This document shows, piece by piece, positions 47,944 to 62,659 of a stretch of 64,000 nt of DNA. The stretch's first letter is position 1; the number at the start of each line of letters is the position of its first letter. A model generated the notes under the pieces. That model was given only the letters and a program-made list of their open reading frames with translations. It ran no database searches and was not told the origin of the DNA. The stretch lies in the NCBI RefSeq assembly GCF_002113375.1, contig NZ_NEHO01000003.1, positions 62,001 to 126,000 on the forward strand, read 5' to 3'. Source of the DNA: Pseudomonas sp. R37(2017). Its GTDB lineage: Bacteria; Pseudomonadota; Gammaproteobacteria; Pseudomonadales; Pseudomonadaceae. Both the position numbers and the translations under genes were made by a program.

Positions 47944-48287
47944 CCTTTTTCACTCCTCTGCTTAAATCAGTGAGCAGAGTGTTGGTGATAGCGGTTTCCC
48001 TCCTTTCGAAGTCGCAAGGAGGCGCGGTTGGGTGGTAGCTGGTAGCCCATGGTTGTGGGGCTCGTATAAACTCGACGCAGTAACAATTTCCCTCCTTACA
48101 CAATCGTCAGCAGAACCTCTTTTGTAATACCGAAAAAATCTTACTCTTAATAAATCACTTTAACTTCCGAGCGCAGCCTCCTGTGCTGGTTCAAGTTGTT
48201 GGACAGTTTCATCTGCCGGATTCTCGTTGCCCCTCCGTTAATGCTCCTAAATCTCAGTTCTGTAAGGGTTTTCCTTTAATCCGCGCC

Positions 48288-48317
48288 TTGACGGTGTGGT
48301 GGGCGCATTCCTATAGT
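48288..48317 (+). promoter_or_regulatory. Promoter of the dcw cluster (Pmra)
   Basis: TTGACG, 18 bases, TATAGT. The -10 box overlaps the first, degenerate MraZ repeat, and the remaining repeats fill the first transcribed bases. The mraZ start codon is about 75 bases further on. Confidence 0.78.
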
Positions 48318-48350
48318 GTGCGTAAGTGGCGGAAAGTGGCATGAAGTGGG
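48316..48350 (+). promoter_or_regulatory. MraZ operator: GTGGN repeats at 10-base spacing
   Basis: GTGGC at 48326, GTGGC at 48336 and GTGGG at 48346 have a period of exactly 10 bases, with a weaker GTGTG at 48316. In other bacteria MraZ binds TGGG-type repeats of this period at its own promoter and represses the dcw operon. Confidence 0.85.
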
Positions 48351-48391
48351 TTTTTTGAGCTCAAAACGCTAGAATTTGGAGAAACGCTGAC

Positions 48392-48847
48392 GTGTTTCGC
48401 GGAGCCAACGCTATCAGTCTCGATGCAAAGGGCCGTCTCGCCATGCCGAGCCGGTACCGTGACGAGCTCGATTCGCGGAGTTCCGGTCAATTGATCGTAA
48501 CAATTGATGCCGTTGATCCTTGTTTGTGTGTTTACCCCCTCGATGAGTGGGAAATTATTGAAACCAAACTGCGCGCACTGCCTTCGCTTCGCGAAGAGAA
48601 CCGCCGCCTGCAACGTTTACTGATTGGTAATGCCGTCGACCTCGAGCTCGACGGCAGTGGTCGTTTTCTGGTTCCGCCGCGTCTTCGTGAATATGCCAAG
48701 TTGGATAAGCGCGCGATGTTGGTAGGCCAACTGAACAAGTTCCAATTGTGGGACGAGGATGCCTGGAACGCGGTTTCTGCCGCCGACCTGGCTGCTATTC
48801 AACAACCGGGCGCGATGCCTGACGAACTGCGTGATTTGATCCTGTGA
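48392..48847 (+). CDS. mraZ: Transcriptional regulator MraZ
   Basis: A 151-residue AbrB-like protein with two swapped-hairpin domains. Domain 1 reads [20 protein letters not shown] and domain 2 [18 protein letters not shown], each with the family's DxxGR-type signature. It starts with GTG after TTTGGAGAA. It represses the dcw promoter through the GTGGN repeats just upstream. Its stop overlaps the rsmH start (GTGA). Confidence 0.97.
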   Translation: MFRGANAISLDAKGRLAMPSRYRDELDSRSSGQLIVTIDAVDPCLCVYPLDEWEIIETKLRALPSLREENRRLQRLLIGNAVDLELDGSGRFLVPPRLREYAKLDKRAMLVGQLNKFQLWDEDAWNAVSAADLAAIQQPGAMPDELRDLIL

Positions 48848-49787
48848 CTATTGATAGCGGCTTTAACCACATCACCGTACTGCTTGACGAGGCCGTCGAG
48901 GCTCTCGCTGTACGTCCTGATGGCTGCTATCTGGACGGCACGTTCGGACGCGGTGGGCACAGCCGGTTGATCCTCAGCCAGCTCGGTCCCGATGGTCGGT
49001 TGCTCGGCTTCGATAAAGACCCACAAGCGATTGCCACAGGGCAGACGCTAGCGGCCGAAGACGGCCGCTTTGTCGTTGTGCAGCGCAGCTTTGCCGAGCT
49101 CGGTGCCGAAGTGGTCGAACGCGGCATGAGCGGCAAGGTCAGCGGTGTGTTGCTCGACCTGGGCGTGTCTTCGCCGCAGCTCGACGACCCAGAGCGCGGT
49201 TTCAGTTTCCTCAACGACGGTCCGCTGGACATGCGCATGGATCCATCCCGTGGCATCAGCGCTGCCGAATTCGTCAACACCGCGCCCGTGGAAGAAATCG
49301 CTCGGGTGTTCAAGGAATATGGCGAAGAGCGTTTCTCCGGTCGCATGGCCCGTGCAGTGGTCGAGCGTCGCGACATCAAGCCATTCGAACGCACCGGTGA
49401 CCTGGCAGAAGTCTTGAAAGTTGCCAACCCGGCGTGGGAAAAGGGCAAGAACCCGGCAACCCGTGCATTCCAGGGCTTGCGTATCCACGTCAACAACGAA
49501 CTGGGTGATCTGGAAACCGGCCTCGAAGCCGCGCTGGATTGCCTGGAAGTGGGCGGTCGCCTGGTGGTGATCAGCTTCCATTCGCTGGAAGACCGCATCG
49601 TCAAGCTGTTCATGCGCAGGCTGGTGAAAGGCGAAGCCGACAACCTGCCGCGTAACCTGCCGGTTCGGCACGTCGCCTTCGAACCTAAAATCAAAATCCA
49701 TGGCAAAGCGCAGACGGCCTCCGACGCCGAACTCAAAGCCAACCCGCGTTCCCGTAGTGCTGTCATGCGTGTGGCGGAGAAGCTGCG

Positions 49788-49791
<4 letters not shown>
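48844..49791 (+). CDS. rsmH: 16S rRNA (cytosine(1402)-N4)-methyltransferase
   Basis: A 315-residue methyltransferase that modifies N4 of C1402, the same base whose ribose is methylated by RsmI encoded 1.4 kb upstream. The SAM motif is [20 protein letters not shown] near residue 30. [20 protein letters not shown] and [13 protein letters not shown] are diagnostic. GTG start overlapping the mraZ stop. Confidence 0.97.
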
Positions 49792-51819
<2,028 letters not shown>

Positions 51820-51820
<1 letters not shown>

Positions 51821-53283
51821 TGTCTCTGAGCCTGAACAAGATTTTCCCTCACGCCGGCCACGATCTGCTGATTCGCGAACTCGCCCTGGACAGCCGCAAT
51901 GTACGTGCGGGCGATCTGTTCCTCGCGGTACCGGGCGGTAAGTTCGATGGTCGTGCGCACATTGCCGACGCCTTGCAGCGCGGTGCTGCTGCGGTGGCCT
52001 ATGAAGTCGAAGGCGTTACGGTCCTGCCGATTACCGAGGTGCCGCTGATTCCGGTGAAGGGGCTGGCAGCCCAATTGTCGGACATCGCCGGGCGTTTTTA
52101 TGGCGAGCCGAGCCATCACCTGAACCTGGTGGGCGTGACCGGTACCAACGGCAAGACCAGTGTGACCCAGTTGGTCGCCCAGGCGCTGGACCTGCTCGGC
52201 CAGCACTGTGGCCTGGTCGGTACGCTCGGTTCCGGTTTCTACGGCGCGCTGGAAAGCGGCCTGCACACCACGCCCAATCCGATTGCCATGCAAGCGACCC
52301 TGGCAGACCTGAAAAAGGCCGGGGCCAAAGCCGTGGCGATGGAAGTGTCTTCCCATGGTCTGGACCAGGGCCGTGTGACGGCATTGGCCTTCGATGTGGC
52401 GGTGATGACCAACCTGTCCCGCGATCACCTGGATTACCACGGCACCATGCAGGCTTACGGCGAAGCCAAGGCCAGGCTGTTTTCCTGGAATGATTTGAAA
52501 TGCCGCGTGGTCAACCTTGACGACGAATTTGGTCGGCAACTGGCCGCCGACAAGCGTGAGTCGCGCCTGATCACCTACAGCCTGCTCGACAGCAGCGCTT
52601 ACCTTTATTGCCGCGAAGCGCACTTCAACGACGAAGGCGTGCGCGCCACGTTGGTTACACCCCACGGCGAGCACCATTTGCGCAGCGCCTTGCTGGGTCG
52701 CTTCAACCTGAGCAACGTGTTGGCCGCTGTTGGCGCCTTGCTCGGTATGGACTACGCGCTCGACGAAATCCTCCAGGTGCTGCCGAAACTCGAAGGCCCG
52801 GCCGGTCGGATGCAGCGCCTCGGCGGCGGTACTCAGCCGCTGGTGGTGGTCGATTACGCCCACACCCCGGATGCCCTGGAAAAAGTCCTCACCGCGTTGC
52901 GTCCGCACGTCAAGGGTCAACTGCTGTGCCTGTTCGGCTGTGGCGGCGACCGTGATCGCGGCAAGCGTCCACTGATGGCGGAAGTGGTAGAGCGTCTGGC
53001 CGACGGCGTACTGGTCACCGACGACAACCCGCGTACCGAAGATCCTCAAGTGATTTTCGATGACATCCGCGCCGGTTTCACGGCTGTGGACAAAGTCGCT
53101 TTCGTGGCGGGTCGTGGCAAGGCGATTGCCCAATTGATTGCTGAAGCTTCGGCGGATGACGTGATCGTTCTTGCGGGCAAGGGCCACGAGGACTATCAGG
53201 AAATCAACGGCGTACGCCATGCCTTCTCCGATCTGGTCGAGGCCGATCATGCCCTGACCGCCTGGGAGGTGGCCCATGCTTGA
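51820..53283 (+). CDS. murE: UDP-MurNAc-tripeptide synthetase (meso-diaminopimelate adding)
   Basis: Adds meso-diaminopimelate to UDP-MurNAc-L-Ala-D-Glu in the cytoplasm. The 487-residue Mur ligase has the ATP loop GVTGTNGKTSVTQLV (about residues 106-120) and the substrate-selecting DNPR motif in VTDDNPRTEDP, which marks the meso-DAP type. VFVDYAHTP-like sequence (VVVDYAHTPDAL) is also present. One-base overlap with ftsI; its 3' end overlaps murF by 8 bases. Confidence 0.98.
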
Positions 53284-54643
53284 GGCACTGAAACTGAGTG
53301 AGCTGACCAGCGTGCTCAATGGCCGTTTGATCGGTACGGATGCCAGCTTCGACGGTGTCAGCATCGACAGTCGTGCGATCAAGCCGGGCCAGCTGTTTAT
53401 TGCATTGGCCGGTCCGCGCTTCGATGGCCATGACTATCTGAACGATGTGGCGGCCAAAGGCGCCGTGGCGGCACTGGTCGAGCGCGAAGTCGCCGATAGC
53501 ACCTTGCCGCAACTGCTGGTCAACGATACCCGCCAGGCCCTCGGCCAGTTGGGTGCGTTGAACCGTAAGGCTTTCACGCATCAGGTCGCGGCCGTGACCG
53601 GCTCCAGCGGCAAAACCACGGTCAAGGAAATGCTTGCGAGCATCCTGCGCACGCGCGGCACGGTGCTGGCGACCCGTGGCAACCTGAACAATGACCTCGG
53701 CGTTCCTCTGACCCTGCTCGAGCTGGCGCCGGAACACACTGCGGCAGTCATTGAACTGGGTGCTTCGCGCCTGGGTGAAATTGCCTACACGGTCGGCCTG
53801 ACCAGGCCGCATGTGGCCATTCTCAACAACGCCGGGACCGCCCACGTCGGCGAGTTCGGCGGGCCGGAAAAAATCGTCGAAGCCAAAGGCGAGATCATTG
53901 AAGGGCTGGATGCCGATGGCGTCGCCGTTCTGAATCTCGACGACAAAGCGTTCGCTATCTGGAAGGCGCGCGCCGGTAATCGCAAGGTGCTGACGTTTGC
54001 ATTAAGCAACACCAGCGCTGACTTCCATGCCAGTGACCTGGCTACCGACGCTCGCGGTTGCCCCGCGTTCAACCTGCACGGTCCAGAAGGTGTGGAGCGC
54101 GTTCAACTGAATCTGCTCGGTACTCACAACGTCGCCAATGCCATGGCCGCAGCCGCAGCCGCCCATGCCTTGGGTGTGTCGCTGTTCGGTATCGCCACCG
54201 GCCTTGGCGCGGTGCAACCGGTCAAGGGTCGCACTGTCGCGCAACTGGCCAGCAACGGCATGCGCGTGATCGATGACACTTACAACGCCAACCCCACCTC
54301 CATGTGCGCTGCCGTTGATATACTGGCCGGCTTTTCCGGTCGCACCGTCCTGGTGCTCGGGGATATCGGCGAGTTGGGCGAATGGGCGGAGCAGGGGCAC
54401 CGCGACGTGGGCGAGTACGCCCGTGGCAAGGTTTCTGCGCTGTACGCCGTCGGGCCAATGATGGCTCACGCCGTGAACGCATTCGGTCCGCAGGCTTTTC
54501 ACTTCGGCACGCAGGCTGAATTGATCAAGGCCCTGGGCGCTGAGCAAGACACAAACACCACCATTTTGATCAAGGGCTCGCGCAGCGCTGCGATGGAAAA
54601 CGTCGTTGCCGCCTTGTGCGGATCCAGTCTGGAGAAACATTAA
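53276..54643 (+). CDS. murF: UDP-MurNAc-tripeptide--D-Ala-D-Ala ligase
   Basis: Adds D-Ala-D-Ala to complete the UDP-MurNAc-pentapeptide. The 455-residue Mur ligase has the ATP loop [15 protein letters not shown] (about residues 106-120), [11 protein letters not shown] and [13 protein letters not shown] near residue 333. It overlaps murE by 8 bases and shares one base with the mraY start, so translation is likely coupled throughout. Confidence 0.97.
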   Translation: MLEALKLSELTSVLNGRLIGTDASFDGVSIDSRAIKPGQLFIALAGPRFDGHDYLNDVAAKGAVAALVEREVADSTLPQLLVNDTRQALGQLGALNRKAFTHQVAAVTGSSGKTTVKEMLASILRTRGTVLATRGNLNNDLGVPLTLLELAPEHTAAVIELGASRLGEIAYTVGLTRPHVAILNNAGTAHVGEFGGPEKIVEAKGEIIEGLDADGVAVLNLDDKAFAIWKARAGNRKVLTFALSNTSADFHASDLATDARGCPAFNLHGPEGVERVQLNLLGTHNVANAMAAAAAAHALGVSLFGIATGLGAVQPVKGRTVAQLASNGMRVIDDTYNANPTSMCAAVDILAGFSGRTVLVLGDIGELGEWAEQGHRDVGEYARGKVSALYAVGPMMAHAVNAFGPQAFHFGTQAELIKALGAEQDTNTTILIKGSRSAAMENVVAALCGSSLEKH

Positions 54644-55725
54644 TGCTGCTGCTGCTAGCGGAGTATCTGCAACAGTTCTACAAAGGCTTTGCGGTCTTCC
54701 AGTACCTGACCCTGCGCGGGATTCTCGGTGTACTGACCGCGCTGGTCTTGTCGCTGTGCTATGGCCCGTGGATGATCCGTACCCTGCAGAACCGTCAGAT
54801 CGGCCAGGCCGTTCGCAACGATGGTCCGCAATCGCACCTGTCCAAGTCCGGCACCCCGACCATGGGTGGTGCGCTGATTCTTTCGTCCATCGGCGTCAGT
54901 ACGCTGCTGTGGGCTGACCTGACCAACCGCTACGTCTGGGTCGTCCTGCTGGTGACCCTGCTGTTCGGCGCTATCGGCTGGGTCGACGACTACCGCAAGG
55001 TCATAGAGAAGAACTCCCGCGGCCTGCCAAGCCGCTGGAAATATTTCTGGCAGTCGGTCTTCGGCCTGGGCGCGGCGATCTTCCTGTACATGACTGCCGC
55101 CACTCCGGTGGAAACCACGCTGATCCTGCCGATGCTCAAGGACTACAGCATTCCTCTGGGTGCCGGCTTCGTTGTCCTGACCTATTTCGTGATTGTCGGT
55201 TCGAGCAACGCGGTCAACCTGACCGATGGCCTCGATGGCCTGGCGATTATGCCAACGGTGATGGTGGGCGGCGGCCTGGGTATTTTCTGCTACCTGTCGG
55301 GTAACGTGAAATTCGCCGAATACCTGCTGATTCCTTATGTGCCGGGCGCGGGCGAGTTGATCGTGTTCTGTGGCGCGCTGATCGGCGCAGGCCTGGGCTT
55401 CCTCTGGTTCAACACCTATCCGGCACAAGTCTTCATGGGTGACGTCGGTGCACTGGCGCTGGGCGCGGCCCTGGGCACCATCGCAGTGATCGTCCGTCAG
55501 GAAATCGTCCTGTTCATCATGGGGGGCGTGTTCGTGATGGAAACCCTGTCGGTGGTCATTCAGGTCGCCTCTTTCAAACTGACCGGTCGCCGCGTGTTCC
55601 GCATGGCACCGATTCACCACCACTTTGAACTCAAGGGCTGGCCCGAGCCGCGCGTGATCGTCCGTTTCTGGATCATCACCGTGATTCTCGTGCTGATCGG
55701 CCTTGCCACGCTGAAGCTGAGGTAG
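54643..55725 (+). CDS. mraY: Phospho-MurNAc-pentapeptide translocase MraY
   Basis: Transfers phospho-MurNAc-pentapeptide to undecaprenyl phosphate to make lipid I. The 360-residue polytopic membrane enzyme shows [12 protein letters not shown], the catalytic GWVDDYRKV and [15 protein letters not shown], and the C-terminal [14 protein letters not shown]. The start is the ATG at 54643 that shares its A with the murF stop; it begins MLLLLAEYL. Confidence 0.98.
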   Translation: MLLLLAEYLQQFYKGFAVFQYLTLRGILGVLTALVLSLCYGPWMIRTLQNRQIGQAVRNDGPQSHLSKSGTPTMGGALILSSIGVSTLLWADLTNRYVWVVLLVTLLFGAIGWVDDYRKVIEKNSRGLPSRWKYFWQSVFGLGAAIFLYMTAATPVETTLILPMLKDYSIPLGAGFVVLTYFVIVGSSNAVNLTDGLDGLAIMPTVMVGGGLGIFCYLSGNVKFAEYLLIPYVPGAGELIVFCGALIGAGLGFLWFNTYPAQVFMGDVGALALGAALGTIAVIVRQEIVLFIMGGVFVMETLSVVIQVASFKLTGRRVFRMAPIHHHFELKGWPEPRVIVRFWIITVILVLIGLATLKLR

Positions 55726-55731
55726 AAACCC

Positions 55732-57078
55732 GTGTCCCTGATCGCTTCTGACCACTTCCGCATCGTTGTCGGCCTCGGCAAGAGCGGCATGTCCCTGGTT
55801 CGCTTCCTGGCGAACCGGGGCGTGGCGTTTGCCGTGGCCGATACGCGGGAAAATCCACCGGAACTGGCCACGCTCAAGCGTGACTATCCGCACGTGGAAG
55901 TGCGTTGTGGCGAACTGGACGTCGAGTTCCTGTGCCGTGCCGACGAGCTCTACGTGAGCCCGGGCCTGGCGCTGGCGACCCCGGCCCTGCAGGCCGCCGC
56001 TGCCCGTGGCGTGAAATTGTCCGGTGACATCGAGCTGTTCGCGCGTAACGCGAAGGCGCCGATCGTGGCCATCACTGGCTCCAACGCAAAAAGCACCGTT
56101 ACCACCCTGGTTGGCGAGATGGCTGCTGCGGCTGGCAAGCGCGTGGCCGTCGGCGGCAACCTCGGCACCCCGGCGCTGGATCTGCTGAGCGACGACATCG
56201 AGTTGTACGTGATGGAGCTGTCGAGCTTCCAGCTGGAAACCACCGACCAACTCAACGCCGAAGTGGCGACCGTGCTCAACATCAGCGAAGACCACATGGA
56301 CCGTTACAGCGGTCTGCCGGCCTATCACCTGGCCAAGCACCGGATCTTCCGTGGCGCCAGGCAGTTTGTGGTCAATCGTCACGATGCCCTGAGCCGTCCG
56401 TTGATGGGCGAGGGCCAGCCGTGCTGGACTTTCGGCCTGAACAAACCCGATTTCAAAGCGTTTGGTATCCGTGAAGAAGGAGGCGAGAAATACCTGGCCT
56501 TCGAGTTCCAGAACCTGATACCGGTGCGCGAATTGAAGATTCGCGGCGCCCACAATCAGTCCAACGCCCTGGCAGCCCTGGCCCTGGGCCATGCGGTCGG
56601 CCTGCCGTTCGATGCCATGCTGTCGAGCCTGCGCACCTTTGCCGGTCTCGAGCATCGTTGCCAGTGGGTCCGTGACCTCGACGGCGTGGGCTACTACAAC
56701 GATTCCAAGGCTACCAATGTCGGCGCCGCACTGGCGGCCATCGAAGGCCTGGGCGCGGACATCGACGGCAAGATCGTGCTGATCGCCGGTGGCGATGGCA
56801 AGGGTGCCGAGTTCAAGGACTTGCGCGATCCGGTGGCGGCCAACTGCCGCGCCGTGGTCTTGATGGGTCGCGATTCCGACAAGATCGGCGAGGCCATCGG
56901 TGATGCCGTACCGCTGATCCGCGCCAGTTCCCTGGTCGAAGCCGTCGAGCAATGCCGCGCCGCGGCCCAGCCGGGCGACGTGGTGCTGCTGTCGCCAGCC
57001 TGCGCCAGTTTCGACATGTTCAAGAACTACGAAGACCGTGGTCACCAGTTCGTCCAAGCGGTGGAGGATCTGGCATGA
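55732..57078 (+). CDS. murD: UDP-MurNAc-L-alanine--D-glutamate ligase
   Basis: Adds D-Glu to UDP-MurNAc-L-Ala. The 448-residue Mur ligase has an N-terminal UDP-binding Rossmann domain (RIVVGLGKSGMSLVRFL) and the ATP loop AITGSNAKSTVTTLV near residue 117. YYNDSKATNVGAALAAIE follows at about residue 322. GTG start 6 bases after mraY. Its stop overlaps the ftsW start (ATGA). Confidence 0.97.
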   Translation: MSLIASDHFRIVVGLGKSGMSLVRFLANRGVAFAVADTRENPPELATLKRDYPHVEVRCGELDVEFLCRADELYVSPGLALATPALQAAAARGVKLSGDIELFARNAKAPIVAITGSNAKSTVTTLVGEMAAAAGKRVAVGGNLGTPALDLLSDDIELYVMELSSFQLETTDQLNAEVATVLNISEDHMDRYSGLPAYHLAKHRIFRGARQFVVNRHDALSRPLMGEGQPCWTFGLNKPDFKAFGIREEGGEKYLAFEFQNLIPVRELKIRGAHNQSNALAALALGHAVGLPFDAMLSSLRTFAGLEHRCQWVRDLDGVGYYNDSKATNVGAALAAIEGLGADIDGKIVLIAGGDGKGAEFKDLRDPVAANCRAVVLMGRDSDKIGEAIGDAVPLIRASSLVEAVEQCRAAAQPGDVVLLSPACASFDMFKNYEDRGHQFVQAVEDLA

Positions 57079-58292
57079 GTCTGAGAGGCATCATCAAGCC
57101 ATTCCCATCGCCGATCATTACCGGACGCGGAATCGACCTCGATTTCCCGATGCTCGCCGGTTGCCTGACGCTGCTCGGCCTGGGGCTGATCATGATTGCC
57201 TCGGCATCGACCGAAGTGGCGGCCGTGCAGTCGGGCAGCGCCCTGTATTACATGATTCGCCACCTTATCTACGTGGTGCTGGGCCTGGGCGCCTGCATCG
57301 TCACCATGATGATCCCGATTGCCACCTGGCAACGCCTGGGCTGGTTGATGCTGCTGGGGGCGTTCGGCTTGCTGGTGATGGTGATCGTTCCGGGAATCGG
57401 CCGTGAGGTTAACGGTTCGATGCGCTGGATCGGTTTCAGCTTCTTCAACGTTCAGCCTTCCGAGATCGCCAAGGTGTTCGTGGTGATCTACCTCGCCGGT
57501 TATCTGGTGCGCCGCCAGAAAGAAGTGCGGGAAAGCTGGATGGGCTTCTTCAAGCCGTTCATCGTGCTGCTGCCGATGGCGGGCCTGCTGCTGATGGAGC
57601 CGGACTTCGGGGCTACCGTCGTGATGATGGGCGCTGCGGCAGCGATGCTGTTTCTTGGCGGCGTCGGGCTGTTCCGGTTTTCCCTGATGGTGGTGCTGGC
57701 TGTCGGTGCGGTGGTGCTGCTGATTCAAATGCAGCCCTATCGAATGGCGCGTCTGACCAACTTCGCCGACCCGTGGGCCGACCAGTTCGGTGCCGGCTAT
57801 CAGTTGTCCCAGGCATTGATCGCCTTCGGTCGCGGCGAATGGCTGGGTGTCGGCCTGGGCAACAGCGTGCAGAAACAGTTCTATCTGCCGGAAGCCCACA
57901 CCGACTTCGTGTTTTCGGTCCTGGCTGAAGAACTGGGCGCGGTGGGGTCCTTGTGCACCGTGGCTCTGTTCGTCTTCGTGTGTATTCGTGGCATGTACAT
58001 TGGCTTGTGGGCCGAGAAAGCCAAGCAGTTTTTTGCGGCTTATGTCGCCTACGGTTTGTCCTTCCTGTGGATTGGTCAATTCCTGATCAATATCGGCGTG
58101 AACGTCGGACTGCTGCCGACCAAGGGCCTGACCTTGCCGTTCCTCAGTTACGGCGGCAGTTCGTTGGTGATCTGCTGCGCCTGTCTTGGCTTGTTGCTGC
58201 GCATCGAGTGGGAAAGTCGAACCCACCTGGGTAGCGAGGAGATGGAGTTCCATGAGAGCGACTTCGCCGAGGAGCCGCACCATGGGCGCTAA
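57075..58292 (+). CDS. ftsW: Peptidoglycan glycosyltransferase FtsW
   Basis: The septal SEDS-family glycan polymerase, partner of FtsI. The 405-residue membrane protein has about ten helices. Signature segments are VNGSMRWIGFSFFNVQPSEI, the periplasmic EAHTDFVFSVLAEELG and GLTLPFLSYGGSSLV. The catalytic Asp is expected in the HTDF region. The start overlaps the murD stop, and the last 11 bases overlap murG. Confidence 0.97.
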   Translation: MSLRGIIKPFPSPIITGRGIDLDFPMLAGCLTLLGLGLIMIASASTEVAAVQSGSALYYMIRHLIYVVLGLGACIVTMMIPIATWQRLGWLMLLGAFGLLVMVIVPGIGREVNGSMRWIGFSFFNVQPSEIAKVFVVIYLAGYLVRRQKEVRESWMGFFKPFIVLLPMAGLLLMEPDFGATVVMMGAAAAMLFLGGVGLFRFSLMVVLAVGAVVLLIQMQPYRMARLTNFADPWADQFGAGYQLSQALIAFGRGEWLGVGLGNSVQKQFYLPEAHTDFVFSVLAEELGAVGSLCTVALFVFVCIRGMYIGLWAEKAKQFFAAYVAYGLSFLWIGQFLINIGVNVGLLPTKGLTLPFLSYGGSSLVICCACLGLLLRIEWESRTHLGSEEMEFHESDFAEEPHHGR

Positions 58293-59344
58293 CGTGATGA
58301 TCATGGCTGGCGGCACCGGTGGTCACGTGTTCCCGGCGCTGGCCTGTGCCCGCGAATTCCAGGCGCGTGGCTATACCGTGCACTGGCTCGGTACTCCGCG
58401 TGGCATCGAGAACGATCTGGTGCCTGCGGCGGGTATCGAACTGCATCGGATCAACGCCAGCGGCCTGCGCGGCAAGGGCAAACTGTCGCTGCTCAAGGCA
58501 CCGTTCATGTTGTTCAAGTCGGTGTGGCAGGCACGGGCGATCATTCGTCGTCTGCAACCGGTCTGCGTCGTAGGCTTTGGTGGCTTTGTGACCGGTCCTG
58601 GCGGTGTCGCGGCCAAATTGGCCGGCGTGCCGGTGATCGTTCACGAACAGAACGCCGTGGCCGGTACCGCCAATCGGTTGCTGGTGCCGTTGGCCGCCCG
58701 GGTCTGTGAAGCGTTCCCCGACACCTTTACCCTGTCGGACAGCCGCCGGACCACTGGTAATCCGGTGCGCACCGAGCTGTTCCTCGAGACATCGCGACCT
58801 GCCCTGGCGGGTCGCAAGGCGCGATTGCTGATCCTGGGCGGAAGCCTGGGCGCAGAACCGTTGAACAAGTTGCTGCCTGAAGCCCTGTCGCAAGTCGCTG
58901 CCGATTTGCGTCCGGAAGTGTTCCATCAGGCCGGCAAAAACCACGATGAAGTGACTGCAGAGCGCTATCGCGCGGCTGGCGTCGAGGCGCAGGTGCAGCC
59001 CTTCATCAAAGACATGGCCCAAGCCTACAGCTGGGCCGACCTGGTGGTATGTCGCGCAGGCGCGCTGACCATCAGTGAACTGGCCGCCGCCGGTCTGCCC
59101 TCGATGCTGGTGCCTTTGCCCCACGCCATCGACGATCACCAGACCCGCAACGCCGAATATTTGGCCCGTGAAGGCGCAGCCTTCCTGATGCCGCAAAGAA
59201 CGACCGGTGCAGCGGATCTTGCCGCGCGCCTGACAGAGGTCCTGATGCAACCACAACGACTCAACGAAATGGCTACCGCGGCACGCCGCCTGGCCAAACC
59301 CGATGCCACCCGCAACGTTGTCGATAGCTGCCTGGAGGTGGCCC

Positions 59345-59352
<8 letters not shown>
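58282..59352 (+). CDS. murG: UDP-GlcNAc transferase MurG
   Basis: Adds GlcNAc to lipid I to form lipid II on the inner face of the membrane. The 356-residue GT28 enzyme starts [20 protein letters not shown], whose GGTGGH loop binds the lipid head group. [23 protein letters not shown] and the donor-site region [20 protein letters not shown] are also seen. GGAG precedes the ATG, within the end of ftsW. The final bases overlap the murC start. Confidence 0.97.
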
Positions 59353-61770
<2,418 letters not shown>

Positions 61771-61774
61771 GAGC

Positions 61775-62644
61775 ATGCAAGGCGCACAGCTGAGACATCA
61801 GCCCTCCGCATCGCCCGGCCGCAAGCCGGTGCCACGGGGTGCCAGCCGTATGGTGGCCAAAGAGCCGATGTCCGTGCGCCTGCCGAAAGCCAACTTCGGT
61901 TTTCTCAAAGCGTTGTTCTGGCCGGTGCTGCTGGTGGCGTTGGGGTTCGGTACTTACGAAGGCGCGACGCGGTTGTTGCCGTATGCCGACCGGCCGATCA
62001 CCAGGATCAACGTGCAGGGTGACTTGAGCTACATCAGCCAGCAAGCGGTGCAGCAGCGAATCGCTCCGTACGTGGCGTCGAGCTTCTTCACCATTGACCT
62101 GGCGAGCATGCGCACCGAGCTGGAACAGATGCCTTGGATTGCCCATGCCGAAGTGCGCAGGGTGTGGCCGGATCAAGTGGTGATCCGCCTGGAAGAACAA
62201 CTGCCGGTGGCCCGTTGGGGCGACGAATCGCTGTTGAACAACCAGGGCCAGGCCTTTACCCCGCGAGAGTTGGCGAATTACGAACATTTGCCTCAGTTGT
62301 TCGGCCCACAACGGGCCCAGCAGCAGGTGATGCAGCAGTACCAGGTGTTGAGTCAGATGCTCCGGCCTCTGGGCTTCTCGATTGCACGCCTGGAGTTGCG
62401 TGAACGTGGCAGCTGGTTCCTGACCACCGGTCCCGGCAGTGCCGGCCCGGGAATCGAACTGCTGCTCGGCCGCGGCAACCTGGTGGAAAAGATGCGCCGC
62501 TTCATTGCCATCTATGACAAGACGCTCAAAGAACAGATTACGAACATTGCGCGCATCGATCTGCGCTACGCCAACGGCCTCGCTGTTGGCTGGCGGGAAC
62601 CTGTAGCGCCCACGGCAGCCCAACCCGCTGTCGCGAAGAATTAA
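61775..62644 (+). CDS. ftsQ: Cell division protein FtsQ
   Basis: A 289-residue bitopic divisome protein. A basic cytoplasmic tail (about residues 1-45) precedes one helix ([17 protein letters not shown]). The POTRA domain follows ([20 protein letters not shown]), then the beta domain ([20 protein letters not shown]). The start at 61775 ([11 protein letters not shown]) follows AAGAG and gives the usual length of pseudomonad FtsQ. It is 15 bases from ftsA. Confidence 0.95.
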   Translation: MQGAQLRHQPSASPGRKPVPRGASRMVAKEPMSVRLPKANFGFLKALFWPVLLVALGFGTYEGATRLLPYADRPITRINVQGDLSYISQQAVQQRIAPYVASSFFTIDLASMRTELEQMPWIAHAEVRRVWPDQVVIRLEEQLPVARWGDESLLNNQGQAFTPRELANYEHLPQLFGPQRAQQQVMQQYQVLSQMLRPLGFSIARLELRERGSWFLTTGPGSAGPGIELLLGRGNLVEKMRRFIAIYDKTLKEQITNIARIDLRYANGLAVGWREPVAPTAAQPAVAKN

Positions 62645-62659
62645 GAAGAGGCAGGACCC

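Larger units (their letters stand above)
47946..48391 (+). other. Long intergenic region between rnpB and mraZ
   Basis: About 446 bases without a gene. Just after rnpB a CTCTGCT/AGCAGAG hairpin occurs near 47956-47981, and CCTCCTT/AAGGAGG near 48000-48022. AGCCC/GGGGCT lies near 48043-48062. The 48120-48280 part is unusually A/T-rich for the window and codes for nothing I can support. The right end holds the dcw promoter and MraZ operator array. Confidence 0.6.
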
